A stretch of 64,000 bases of DNA from Nepenthes gracilis. Its lineage: Eukaryota > Streptophyta > Magnoliopsida > Caryophyllales > Nepenthaceae. The notes under the pieces are model-generated. The model saw only the letters and a list, made by a program, of their open reading frames with translations, ran no database searches and was not told the origin of the DNA. This document shows, piece by piece, positions 46,950 to 59,288 of this stretch; the stretch's first letter is position 1, and the number at the start of each line of letters is the position of its first letter. Made by a program: the position numbers and the translations under genes. The stretch is taken from the NCBI GenBank assembly GCA_033239525.1, contig BSYO01000013.1, forward strand, positions 10,812,501 to 10,876,500, read 5' to 3'.

Positions 46950-47900
46950 TAGTCTCCTTGGTAAAGGACAATTCTTTGCCAAGTAGCCCTACTGACCACA
47001 ATTAAAATAGGCCCCCGTTACTTTATAACAGATCGTCCCCGAATGCCTCCTCCCACACTGCACACAGTCCACCTTATATTCTTGAGGACCGGTCACTGAT
47101 TGAACCTCAATGATACTCTTTCCTTTATCTTCCGTCTTCGCTCTCTTTGGTGATTCTAAGGGTTCCAAATTCATCCATGCACTATTGTCCGTCCGGTTGG
47201 CTACTTTCTTAACAAAGAATTTCTGTATCTCCAATTCCTTTTCATATATCAGGCCTCGATCTAGGATATCAGTATATGTTTGGAGCTTTAGAGTCGCCAA
47301 AGACCTTCTAATATCATTCCTTAACCCTTGCTAAAATTTCTTTGCCTCCCTTATTTTATCCTCCAATAAATACGACGAGTAATGAGACAATTCAGTAAAT
47401 CTTACGTCATACTCTGCTGAGTCATGTTTCCTTGCCAGAGTCATATAAATTCTTGTTCCTTTTGATCTTGAAGGTTGGGAGGAAAATACATTTTCATAAA
47501 GGTTTCTTCAAATATTCCCAAAGTAATCATATCATCGAGTACACCTAATGCCCTCTTCTTTTCATCTCCCACCAACTATTAGTTTCACCTCCCAACTTAT
47601 ATACTGTAAAAGAAACCTTTTCCTAATATGAATATCAAATCACCACAAAGATGTTCTTCATCCTCCGGATCCAAATATCCACCTTTGCCGAATTAGGTTC
47701 ACCTAGAAATTCAGGCGCTCTCTCCGCCGTAAGCCTATCATACATAGTCGGAGTAGGATTTATTAAAACTGGGTTAGGTGCAGGAACTGGAGCCACGTAA
47801 CGTTGCTCCATGGTCTCAACCAAATTTGTCATCCTCCCCAACAAGTTCACGTATTCGACTTCTCGTTTGTGGGGAGTACTAGCACCTCCACAGTTATTTC
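46950..47900 (-). pseudogene. gag remnant of the gag-only gypsy element
   Basis: The N-terminal part (47850-47635) contains YDRLTAERAPEFLGEPNSAK and a WIRRM segment, the usual start of chromovirus-type Gag. The C-terminal part (47300-46989) has the linker ESPKRAKTEDKGKSI and a zinc-knuckle region, CVQCGRRHSGTICYKVTGAY, then FNCGQ followed by a stop where Gln is expected; a second knuckle continues just beyond. The frame between 47335 and 47635 is broken. Intact Gag would build particles and could be supplied with enzymes by related elements. Confidence 0.75.
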
Positions 47901-48304
47901 TTCTACTTCATCTACTTGCCATGTTATATCGTATATCCACAAACATTATAATATTAGCCAACTTCAAAGAATCAGATCAAAGGGAGAGGTTAAAATAAAT
48001 CGGTACTATCTAGAATAAAATCCTTAAAGTCAACCTGTAGACATTCCTTCTAAGTCTAATTACTCCAATCTTTCCTCAACTTAAAACAATTCAATCTAAA
48101 CCCTCAATTCAATTCAATTTGCCTAAGCCCAAAATCAATATCATTCTACTTAATCACTAAATCTCAGTCTATCTCTGAACTACTTATACTAGCTAGGATA
48201 CCTAGGACTTAATCATCCTATGCCTATCCCTACTGATTCGATCAATCATAATCATTTCCTAAGCTTCCGCATACGATTCAGATCATTCCTATGGCGTCTC
48301 TTTT

Positions 48305-48315
48305 CTCTAATACCA
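48305..48315 (-). other. Primer-binding site of the gag-only element
   Basis: On minus TGGTATTAGAG, one transition from TGGTATCAGAG, the common plant site complementary to the 3' end of initiator tRNA-Met. It sits two bases from the LTR end. Confidence 0.75.
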
Positions 48316-48317
48316 AC

Positions 48318-50418
48318 TATGACGGAACAGATTCTCTTCCATTAAGGATCTCCGCCAAACACATACAAAACAAAGTTCACAAATTTAGAACCTTAAAATT
48401 CTACAAAAATTTTGATAGAGTTTCTTTTATAATTGGACAAAAATTAAAAATACAACCTGTTAAAATAACCTACGCAGGTACATAAATATCTAAATTTTTA
48501 CAAATTTACTCCACATCACATCTATAATACGACACAGGATCTATAATAGTCATATCGTCCATGGCTTCAATACAACACATTTTATCCACTATTTTAAGCT
48601 CAGAAGGAGACGCCATCTAGGACCATAATATTACATACATCAAAATAATGCGGAAGCAACTAAATTCTATAAGTCAACCCGTGGAAGCAAAAACAAAACA
48701 TTCATCAAGACATAGCATCATCCCACATTCATCATAATATACAACATTCATTTACAATACTAGCTATATAGAATCCAAAAGTCCTTCGGATCACCGAAGT
48801 CTTCCAAGGTCTTCAAAACTCACAAGCTTTCTTTTCTTCTGTCTAGTGCTGGTTTTGATCCTTATCAATCTTCTACTTATCTGGAGGAAAATAGAAAGCA
48901 AGGAATGAGCCAATAGCTCAACAAATATACCTAAAATAGTAAAAAATACAATGTGACAAATTATATATGCAGGCAAGTAAGCAAGAGCAGAAATGCGATG
49001 CAGAATATAATAAAATCATGATTGCAAATCCCTAGTTCTTGGTTCAGAGTTCATATTATTAAGTTTTCATTTAAAATTGTTATCCTCCGTACTTTATATC
49101 TCGAGGCAGGATGATTCTTCTTACTTTAATCTTTACGTACCCTTCATACTTTACATCCCGATAGCAGGATGATTCTCTTATTTACTTAAACTGTTTTCCT
49201 CCATATTTTATATCCTAAGGCAAGATGATTCTTTTAGTCCTAATGTCTATTATTTAGCATTCCGATTGACAGACAAATCACACATTATCCAAAGGATGAT
49301 GTCGTTTTCATATTATGTTGGCAAACCTACTAATTTACTTAACTAAAGGTATTCTCTTCCTTATTTCCATAATCTTAATTCTCCATATCTCGAAAACCAT
49401 TCCAATTCATACATTTGAACATTCGGTCATCACGAAACTTCTCTATAACTTAACAGCACATAACGGTACAATTTTTAGATTAATCCTTAAATACAAATCC
49501 AGTCAAACCTATACAAATAATCCTTCAGATAACTTCAAAACATCTTAGAAGTTTAACAATATATTCCTATGGGACTTTTCAGAATAAAATCATCTCATAG
49601 GCATTAACATATTACAGAATTACAATCACATCTTAAAATCTAGGGAACTAAAACATCGAATCCCTAATTTTTGACCTAGGATTTCACACAAAACTATCAG
49701 ACCATAATTGAACACCAAACACATACACAATCATGAAATCAAAGCCATAAATTGCAATACATATAGATAAATATAAAATCTATCCGATTAATTTATAAAT
49801 ACATACTTTATTTACATAAAATATGTAGAAATATAAATTTAGAATATAAAAACAAATTTAGAGATACAAAAAAGCGATAAAAATAGAAGATAACGTCCGA
49901 GGTATACTTGCCTTATCTTGCTCTACCGTTCTTTTTACCCGGATCGGATCGGAACGAATAATTTCTCCCATTTCCTTCTCTTTTCTCTCCTTCCTCCTTC
50001 TCCTCTTCGTGTTGCTGCTCATGGGTGCCTCTCACTCCTCAAATTTCCTCATTTTAAAACAAAAAAAAGGGAACACATGTGTGGCCCATGACCGGCGCTC
50101 GAGCACCGGTCAGGTGCTCATCGAGCGCCACATGTGCAAAATGGCGCCCGAGTGGCGCTCAAGCGGTCCTTGTGTGCCGGCCCCCATAAACTTCTCGCCC
50201 CGCTTCGCCTAGGGCAAACCTTGGGCAAGCTTATGTGCAAAATCGGGCCTACTTCGGCGCTCAAGCATACATTGAGCGCCGATCCCATCTTTCACCCCTT
50301 TTGCCTGTTTTACTTATTTTATTTCGGTAACAATTTTTCCATTATTCCTAAACTTAATAATAATTATCATCGACTTAATTACTTCATAATTATCATATTT
50401 TGGGATAGGGATCTCACA
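48318..50418 (-). repeat. 5' LTR of the gag-only gypsy element
   Basis: 2101 bp. On minus it starts TGTGAGATCCC at 50418 and ends TTCCGTCATA at 48318. It contains three imperfect ~58-bp units near 49084, 49143 and 49199, each with a G-CA-GATGATTCT core, and GC-rich CGCTCGAGC motifs at 50090-50280. Ends and length match the solo LTR at 25329-27374. Confidence 0.75.
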
Positions 50419-53400
50419 CACGCATATTGTAAATAATAGTATATGATCTTTGATTATGTAAAAATAATCACAATTTGAACATTGATATTCGACCCTTATT
50501 AGTGAAAGAATTACCGATTATTGGTTCTTATATGTTTGAAGGATTTTCGCATGATATATGATTTGCTCATTTACATGAATTTGGCATGTCTTATGTTTCA
50601 TCCATTCGTATGGTTTCACATGTTTTATGTTTATAAATGTTTGCATGATTTTGGCATAATCTATGATTTTCATATACTTTATCACAATTTTAATGCTATT
50701 GATATTCAATTTTTTATCATGATTATCTTCATTTGTATGTTTATTTACTATATCTACATATATGAAATTTATCTATATTTTGCTAAGTGTTAGGTTTTTC
50801 TTACCATATTTTGTTGATCTTTTAAATTAGTAGACTTAGATGTAATTGCATAAATGTCGAACAACAAAGAAGCTTTTTGGAGGAAATCATTTTTGAATGT
50901 TTTTTTATGTGTAAATATATTATAATTATTTAGAATTGTAATTTGATGTTTGGGTTAGGAACTTTGCACTTGGCCAAGAGCCAAGAATAGTAAAATTTTG
51001 GTATAGTGTTGGATATTGTAATCTTGGATGCTCTAATATTTGTTTAAGATATTTTTTTACTTATAATTTAATTTTAATAGTTAGCGAATATTTAGTGCTA
51101 CTTTTAGGAGTGACCATTAAATCCTATATTTAGGTAATTATTTATATTCGAACTACTTAGCCATTCTTTCTTGCAAATTTGCATCTTGGTGGCATGCAAT
51201 GGGTTTAAGTCAATTAATTGAATGTTATCTATAGTTTTAAATTGGAGTCCAATTTTAAATAGTTAATTATGGGTTTGGGACAACGGTGTAACAGGCATTA
51301 CTTATTTGCTCCACTGTTTTGAGAATTTGAGTGTTTGTGCCTAATGTTTTGAAACTTATCTCAAAAATCTTGAAATTTTAGTAGTTATTGAGGAATGTCA
51401 TCCTACATGTCATTTTTATGCAAAAATTTGAAAAAAAAAAAAAAAAAAACTTAACAAAGAAATTATGTCTTTGATTTCTAAATTTTGAAAAACGTATATA
51501 TTTGTCGAAGAAATGAACTATTGTAAGAAATTAATGAAATAAATATTAATAACTGTCACTATCAAGAAAAAAAAAGTCATATGTTAGCTCTCCTATGGGT
51601 TATAATAGTAGTTAAGGCCCTACTTATGTGGACAACCTTGTCAATGGGTTTTGAGTTGTTGAGCTCGGCTCATATTTATGGTAAACAAATATGTAAATTG
51701 GCATTCCTGTATTCAGCCCTAGCCAGTGGGATTTAGCATTAGCCTTCAGTTCATAATTATCCTCTGGAATTTCATACATGATACGGATATTTGTTTTATT
51801 TGTAGTTTGTTTATGGCTTTGATATTCATCATCTTGCATATTCATAGTGATTTACATGTTTTTATTCACACTAATTTTATATTGCTAAATTTTTAACTTA
51901 TCCTTACAATTTTTTACATTTTAAATTAACAGGCTTGGGATTAGTTAGTATGGAGTCAGATCAATGTGTGATTTCCAAAGGACCTTTTAAGTAGAGCTTG
52001 AAATGATTTTACATCATATTCTGAAGTTGTATAGACAAACTATCATGCTCTCAACCCTAAATAGCTTTAATATTATCATAAATAAAACATAACCTGACAT
52101 TGGGATGTGACCTTATAACAAATATTATTAGGTAAATCCATAATATAAAACCACGTCTAGAAACCAAAGACTCAACCTAGCAAAGATATAATACAATCAT
52201 GAGTTTAAGGTCCTTTGCCATAAACACTCATAACCCAACAACTTAGAAATTATTAGAGGAAGCAAAATCATATTATGAAAATTAAAATCCTAAACGAACT
52301 ACTCCAAAACAATTCTCTGTCAATATTATGCAAGATATCTAAACTTGCTAATCTAAAATTTTGTGAACAAATGTCAAGAATGAATTTAATACTTAATAAA
52401 ATATATATAAATTTATATATGTAAATATACATAAAGATCATGAAAAAATAATAATAATTAAATATAAAAAATGCTGAAGATAATGATAAATAAATGAAGA
52501 CATATGAAAACAAAGAAATATAAAAACCAATGATAAGAGACAACCACATTAATAAGGGTCGAATATTAAATATCGAGTTATGATTACTTCTACATAGTTT
52601 AAAGTTATATATCACTGTTTACCACTTGTGGGTAGATCATTTATAAATTGCTTCATATAGATATAGTTAAATGTTATTTATCTAATTTGTGGGTATTATA
52701 TTCAATTTTTAATTTATAATTAATATTTTATGATATATCTGAATATGTTACATCAATTTTATATAGTAGTTCTTATTTAATTAAAATTAAAAAAATCTAC
52801 ATCAAATATAAATATGTAAATTTTTTTATTTTTAGAAAACAAATGATCTTTATAAAATTAGAGTAGAGTCATGGCTAAATTAGTTTTAATAAAATAGCAT
52901 ATAATGTTAAATAATTAAAAGTATTTTTAAGGTTTCTTAACAAGTTTCATAAATAAAAGGCATGACTCTTTAAATCTCAAAACTTTAAATATATAGACTT
53001 GCATCAAAGTGAAAGCACAGGAGCAACAAAATAATTATGTGCATGTACATTTAAATAAAGATTAAAACAATGAATACAAGATATAACAAAAATAAATGAA
53101 TAAGTTTAGATGTATATGTCTTAATTGAATAATCACAATTTTTAGCATGAAAAAGCTTCAAAGTCCTCATTCTTCAAGTTTTCTCTCATCTTTTTTATCT
53201 TCTTTTTCTCTCTTTCTTTATCCTCTGGCAAAACTTGGCAAAAACAAATGATAAAAAATTAACAAAATATCTTTACATAGGCAAATTGGCATAGAATCCC
53301 AATCAACCATGCATCATGTGACAAGTCGTGCACATGTAACGATAAGCGCTTCTCCTTTCATGCACAAGTGCTAACCCTTCTATCAACACACATACAAGCA

Positions 53401-56206
53401 CACCTCTGTCATGTATGAGCGTAACCCATTCTTCCAACACTTGCACAAACACATTTTTGCCACATATGAGCATACTCCATTTTATGACCGACACATGGCC
53501 ACTAGTAGGGCATCAACCAAATATGTCTAATACTTCATTATTCTTAAAAAATTTGTCAATTTCTATCATCGCCGTATTTCATGAATTAGGGATCATGTGT
53601 TATATAAACAATTTAAAATATTTTTATTTTTGGCATGTAAAACAATTGAATTTGATTTTTAGCCTTAGTGGACACTGGGTCATACTCTCGGTGTTGTGTA
53701 GTGGATTCCCATATGATGATTTGGATTATGTCATAGTATATTGCACCGACGAGTGGGAAGAAGAATTTGGTGATCAAATGGAAAATTTTTTTCATATTTT
53801 AGGATGGCTATAATTATTTATGTGATCGTTTATAAATTTTGTGTAGATCACAAATTGGATTACAATTGAGGTTAGGTTTATGCTTTGATGTACTGGAAAA
53901 CAACAAATATGATATCAGAGATATGCAGTGAAAAGTATTTTAATTATCTTCTGATTATTTAATGTTATTTTAGGTTTTTTTGGTTTGATATTTCATTAAA
54001 AATTTATCATCATCATATCTTTTTTTAGTAATAATATTATATATTTATATTAATAATTTGGGTCATGACACAAATACTGACATTCAACCAGCATGAGATC
54101 GGTATCAAGTGGAAAAATAGTTATTCACGCTATGCCCACCTCTAAGACTTTTTTGTCTGGCAGGCTTATATGCGGACTAACATGTAACTTCACTTTAACT
54201 CCATGCCAAATCACTTTTGATTTCAAAGAGAGAATTTTTGAAATGTCCAAGTACATAGTGGGAATAGGGCACAATCGGGCACATTAAAAACAACTCCAAA
54301 AGTAGTCGATAACCAAATTAAGAGTAACAATGGATGATATACAAGTTGGTTAGCCAGTTTTAGCTGTTGGATAAATAAAGCCAATTTTGTATTCGTTATT
54401 GCATAGATGGATTGATGCACAAGCAATATCAGCAAATAGACGAAATAATCATAAAGCAACAATAAAAATGCGGAAAGAAATTGAACATTGACAATTTAAG
54501 GTGGTACAGAGACCCTTTCTTATTCCACCCTAAAATATTTCGGGGCTTAACAATCTTACTAAACAATGTACTTATTTTTCTTCCCAATAAATGATGAATA
54601 TATATATATATTTTTTTAAATGCGGTTATTACAAATGTACAGATGTGGGTATAAAATCTAACAAACTCGTGTATATGATCCAAAAGAGTTCGATGTATGA
54701 AGTTAACCAAATCACTGCAAAAGCCTCAAGCTTAGGTTTGCAATTCAACTGCAACCAAACTTTTTAGAAGTATACGATGGGAACATGGTTTAAGCTAAAT
54801 GTCCTTTGAAAAGCTTATTAGAATAAGCACGTAAGGTTGAGAATCTCTTTTGATTTTTATCAAAGTGTGAAACAACCAAGTCAAGAAAGTTTTTATATCT
54901 GATCATCTTTTGGAAATAAGAGGAAGAATAATGACCTAAATCAAAAACCCAAAAGATTAGAAGGAAAATACCTTCCTTATAAGGCTTGATTTTTATTTCC
55001 ATGGGAAATGTAAGTTTTCATATTAAGAAATATCATGAGAGAACCGAAAATACGCTAGAATTATATTGGATAAAAAGTCAAGTCACCCAAATTTAAATTT
55101 TAAAAAGAATAAAGATTTTCTTAAGGAGAAAAGATGTAAACTAAATTAATCTAAAAAAAGTTACAGACTAGAATTGTGATGAGTCTCAAAATGTAAGTAT
55201 CTATTTAGAAGAAAATGAGTAAGATATGAAGATTAGTTTGGATAAATTTCTCTTAAGAAAGGAAATAATTTAACATATTAAAAATTATATACACATAAAA
55301 TATGCAGATCACTTGAAATTTTAGATTTTTAGGAGAAAATTATCAAATCTATTTAAATCAAAAAACTTTTATCTCACAATTAATGTTGAGAGTTGTTTGT
55401 GCTCACAACGAATCAAAACGATGTGTAATTCTAGACACCACTGACAAAAATAATATTCTAAGATAACTCAATTAAATTGTCAACTTGTTTGAAATAGAGC
55501 AGGATCCATGCAGTCCATCGATAACTTTCTTTGAGTGAGAGATCTCAATATTATGTTTGGACTTTCAGCGACCGAAATCTGCACGTATTCTTACTTTAGA
55601 AGATTAATATGAATAAGATAATTATACGTGAATGAACCAAAATCATACTTATAAAAAATTGCTTAAGTCAAATTTGAAGTTTGAATGACTTCTAAAAGAA
55701 TAAAATCAATCCTCGATTCCAGCTGGGTATGTCATACAACAAAGGTCACAGCCTCATCATCTTCCACCTTGTCACGGTGGCCGAGTACATGAAATTGGAA
55801 GGCCCAAGTTCTCCAGCAATGTCAACCCCACCAATCGTCAACATAATTAACTTGTTCCGAATTCGATCCATGATACTCTTAGTCAATTGGGTGGGAATAT
55901 TCCAAGAGGTGGCTTAAAACCTTGGTTGGTTGAATTCTCCCTATATATCATCCATGATACATTACTTTTTGTTTTAGGTGATCATTAAAGAATCGTGAGA
56001 ACTTTGTCAACTAAAATGAGGGGGATAAACTATTTTTATTCGTGGACTTAGGAGGATTGATATATAGTTGCAGTCCAATGCCACTGTCCATCAACCTATC
56101 TGCTGCCTTGTCACACTAGCACCTACTGCCACTGGCCCGTTGTAAGAAAAGAAAAAAACAGAGCAAAGAATGGAGATGAAGAAAGAAGATGATAATGGGG
56201 GAAAGA
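50419..56206. other. AT-rich intergenic region, no gene recognised
   Basis: Nearly 6 kb without recognisable coding sequence on either strand. The frames at 53415-53813, 54093-54287 and 54429-54710 are AT-rich and match nothing I know. It contains an A-run of about 20 bp near 51430-51450. Around 54370-54560 a TTCCGCATTTTTATTG block on the minus strand resembles the U5 of a copia LTR, but no second copy was found. A less AT-rich patch at 55700-55930 could be a gene fragment. Confidence 0.5.
53377..53480. repeat. Short tandem repeat, ~52-bp unit
   Basis: Two imperfect units start at 53377 and 53429, each with TTCT-CAACAC, ACA and CAT-TATGAGC, preceded by a partial third. Confidence 0.6.
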
Positions 56207-56508
56207 TGGAAATCAATTGCAGAAGCCGGAGAACAGCAAAGCAAATCAATCTCATTAATACTTCTGATTTTTAACATATCATGGGATGCCGCCCGAGGAC
56301 CAATATGTATAATATAAAGTAAAATCTCCTAAATCTCTTAATAATTTGCTTAACAAAAATATCATCACTAATATACAAAGAAATATTACCTCCAAGGAAA
56401 AAAATCCTAACAATATACAGGAAAAGGAAAATCTCAAAAAAAAAACTACCTTAAAATACAACTATCCTAATACAATATTTATAAAATAAACAAATTATAT
56501 ATTCCCCA
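56207..56508 (-). repeat. 3' LTR of the copia element cut by element D
   Basis: About 302 bp. On minus it starts TGGGGAATATAT and ends TTGATTTCCA, and contains AT-rich U3-like sequence. It follows the purine-rich ACAGGGGAGTAT (56511-56522). Only one LTR is present, so the limits are inferred. Confidence 0.55.
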
Positions 56509-57334
56509 ATACTCCCCTGTAAGATGAAGTATATATATTGATAATGCCCATCTTGGACAGATGGAAATTTAGATGATGTGATGGTAAAATCTTGGTGAAT
56601 ATATCCACCAACCGATCATGAGTGGTGACATGATATATACAAATACTCCATTCTTGAATTTTGTCACGAATAAGATGATAGTCCAACTCGATATGTTTAA
56701 TATATTCATAAAAATGGGATTTGTTGCAATATGAATGGCCGCTTGATTGTCACAATATAGATACACTGCATTAGGATGTGAAACCTGCAAATCATTCAAA
56801 ATATAACGTAACCAAGATAATTCACAACAAGTTGTAGCTATTGATCTATATTCTGCATTTGCAGATGAGCAAGAGACTACTATTTTTTTCTTACATTTCC
56901 ATGAAATAAGAGAATTCTCAATAAAAATACAATAACCGATAACGGATCTTCATGTGTCCGGATATGAAGGCCAATCTACATTATAAAAAGCTACTAGCTG
57001 AATGTTAGAGGTAGAGGAAAACAATATTCCTTGTCCTAGATTCAGTTTCAAATATCATAAAATTTGATACACAGTATTCATATGACTCGAGGTAGGCTGA
57101 TTCATAAATTGGCTTAAAATTTGCACCGCATAAGCTATGTCTAGTCTTGTGACGGTTAGAAAAAGAAGGCGGCCAATGAGTTTTCTATACATACCGGGTC
57201 TTGTGAAACCATTCCGGTTTGCTTACTCAGTCTCAAATTTTGATCCATTGGTAGTTAAGAGATTTGATACCAATGGTGCCAGAATCGACTAAAATGTCAA
57301 GAGTGTATTTTCTTTGACAAATGTATATACCTTT
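56509..57334 (-). pseudogene. Ty1/copia pol C-terminal remnant (reverse transcriptase end and RNase H)
   Basis: Starting at 57334: the end of the reverse transcriptase (GIYICQRKYTLDILVDSG), GRLLFLTVTRLDIAYAVQIL, MNQPTSSHMNTVYQILRYL, and the RNase H (SWKCKKKIVVSCSSANAEYR, LYCDNQAAIHIATNPIF, VDIFTKILPSHHLNF). The RNase H DNQAAIHIA box is kept. The order and a downstream polypurine-like tract and LTR mark a Ty1/copia element. Its 5' part is absent because element D's LTR begins at 57335 inside the reverse transcriptase. Frame changes near 56690 and elsewhere inactivate it. Confidence 0.8.
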
Positions 57335-58517
57335 TGATGCGTCTCTGAATCCGAACTTCGAACAAATTCAGATAATCCTCTTGTCGTGGCTTCGGCTCCG
57401 TTCCCTGAGTTGATTCCTGCACACCACTAAACAGAACAGGAGGTCAGCTTGTTTGGCAGGAAATTGTCCCACCGAAAATACTCCGACGCTCAAGTCGGTA
57501 AAACAATCCTCGTAAGAAAGAAACTGAAATAGAGAGAGAGAGTTTGAGTGTTTGATCCAAATGTAAAAGAGACGTGAGGTCTTCTTGGATCTGGAAGGTG
57601 AGAAGGTAATAAACGGTCGTGAGGGCACGCTTGTTGCCTTAGGGTTTTTAGAGGACGCTGGTGTCAGAGAAGGCAGATCTCTGAGAGCACTCGTTTGCGT
57701 TGCAGAGAGCGTATGCAATTGAGTGGGTGGCTGAAAGCGTAATTGAGAGCGCTTGTGTTGTGTTTCCGAAAGCATGCCTTGAAAGATGATTCAATAGCCT
57801 CTTTTGTAGCTGATAGGGTGATCCTCCTTCTTTGGAAGGAGTGATTGCCTTCCTGATCTGCTGGCTGGCTTGCCTTCTCGAACAGATGCCAGTTGCCAAG
57901 CTGATCGAGATTGTTTCCTTGTGATGCGGCTAACAGCTTTCCAAACTGTGCGCTTTCCTTTCGTGCATGTTGCCGTTGGAAAGCCTGGGCTGGCAAAGAT
58001 TTGGATAAAATCTGGCGCCTTCCTTATATGGGAGGCGCCAATATTGCTAATATCCTTTTTGGCGCTAGCTGGGATCACAGAATATCCTTGGAAAATCATT
58101 GTTGTCTTTTTGATGATTCGTGGGCTTAAACGGGTCAGGTCCGTTACTGTAGAAGGGCTTATTAGGGCCCAACGTGCAGGACGCAGACGGTCAACGTTCG
58201 AGTTGATCGTCTGCGTGCGTGTTGGCCGCCCTTGTGGAGGATTTTCGTCATTGGCCGCCAGATGGGCCATGGGCCTGAGTGAGCCGGCCCATTACTGTAA
58301 AAAAGCCTCTTTGGGTCTAATGCGCACAAGGCGGACGGTCAACGTTTGAGTTGACCGCCTGCTTGAGAGTTGGCCACTGGACTGTCAACGTCAACGTTGA
58401 CCTCCCCGGGCTTTTTAGCTTTTGGGCCCGCTTTCCAATTGGGCCGTTAGAGTATTGACCGTCGTTTTGCGCCTCCATTGACTTTCTGGGTCCAGCCCAT
58501 TCCCGGCATACCCATCA
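57335..58517 (-). repeat. Element D 3' LTR
   Basis: About 1183 bp. On minus it starts TGATGGGTATGCC after the polypurine tract and ends GACGCATCA, the same ends as B and C. At 57335 it interrupts copia reverse transcriptase codons. Overlapping frames on both strands at 57368-58349 have no homology I recognise and are taken as LTR sequence. The second LTR is outside the window, so the end is inferred from the shared terminus. Confidence 0.7.
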
Positions 58518-58530
58518 CTAGCCCCCCATG
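58518..58530 (-). other. Element D polypurine tract
   Basis: On minus CATGGGGGGCTAG, one A/G difference from the tracts of B and C, directly before TGATGGG. Confidence 0.85.
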
Positions 58531-58634
58531 CTGGTGGCCAGAAGCCTGGGCTCCAGTATGTTAATGATGGGATGCCTTTCATTGCTTCGAGGATCTCGTG
58601 GAACTTCATGAAAAGCTTGAAGGAGAGTTTGACC

Positions 58635-58921
58635 AGAATTGTTGACCATTTTGGTCAATTTCAGAGCTCTAGAATTATTGACCGGCTTGGTCAATTTTGG
58701 AGCACCAGAATTATTGACCGTCTTGATTAATTTCGGAGCACCAGAGTTGTTGACCATCTTGGTCAATTCCAGAGAACCAGAATTGTTGACCGTCTTGGTC
58801 AATTCCGAAGTATTAGAATTGTTGACCGCCTTGGTCAATCCGAAGCACCAGAATTGTTGACCATCTTGGTCAATTCCGGGGCACCAGAGTTGTTGACTGT
58901 CTTGGTCAATTCTAAAAGAGT
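58635..58921. repeat. 36-bp tandem array (8 units) in element D
   Basis: Eight units such as AGAATTGTTGACC, then TCTTGGTCAATTCC and GGAGCACC. One unit is 35 bp. Because 36 is a multiple of three, the minus strand stays open (58518-58931) and would encode a 12-residue repeat like VNNSGAPELTKT. That open frame follows from the array and is not claimed as a gene. It lies between the antisense gene and the polypurine tract. Confidence 0.9.
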
Positions 58922-59288
58922 TATCTGCCAACCTTTGTCCGATTTACAGGGCAGAAAGCGATACGTGTCTCCCTTTGGTTGGGCGGAGATCCTGGCCATT
59001 AATACGCCGAAGATCTGCCTTTTATAGGGCCAAGTAGGGAGGCGACACGTGGCGATCCTGACAGCGTCTTTAATGAGTGGTTTCTGCGCTAGAGACCCGT
59101 CCTTTTGTAGGGTCAAGTAGGGAGATGACACGTGGCAGGACTGACGGCGTCCTTAATGAGGGATTTCACGCTTGGCGCTTAAGTCTCCCTTCCGTATTTT
59201 TGAAATCACTTACGCCTTCAGCCCGTCGTCTTCTTCCTTCTCGTTTCTCAGACAAACCTTTCTAACGAACCCTAACTTTTACTCGATC

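Larger units (their letters stand above)
44887..50418 (-). mobile_element. Gypsy element with gag but no recognisable pol (TR-GAG-like), truncated in its 3' LTR
   Basis: Minus orientation: 5' LTR 48318-50418, primer-binding site 48305-48315, gag 46950-47900, a non-coding stretch of about 1.4 kb, polypurine-like tract next to 45511, and a 3' LTR of which only the first ~624 bp remain (44887-45510). No protease, reverse transcriptase or integrase motif was found. The internal region is too short for them, so this is either a deletion or a gag-only element of the TR-GAG kind. Confidence 0.7.

Noticed and set aside
53415..53813. 132-codon plus frame as a gene
   Set aside because: AT-rich with no recognised motif, and it begins within a short tandem repeat.
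57368..58349. Overlapping long frames on both strands
   Set aside because: They fall inside the 3' LTR of element D, overlap each other and match no known domain.
58518..58931. 137-codon minus frame with 12-residue repeats
   Set aside because: It is open only because the tandem unit is 36 bp; there is no start context or homology.
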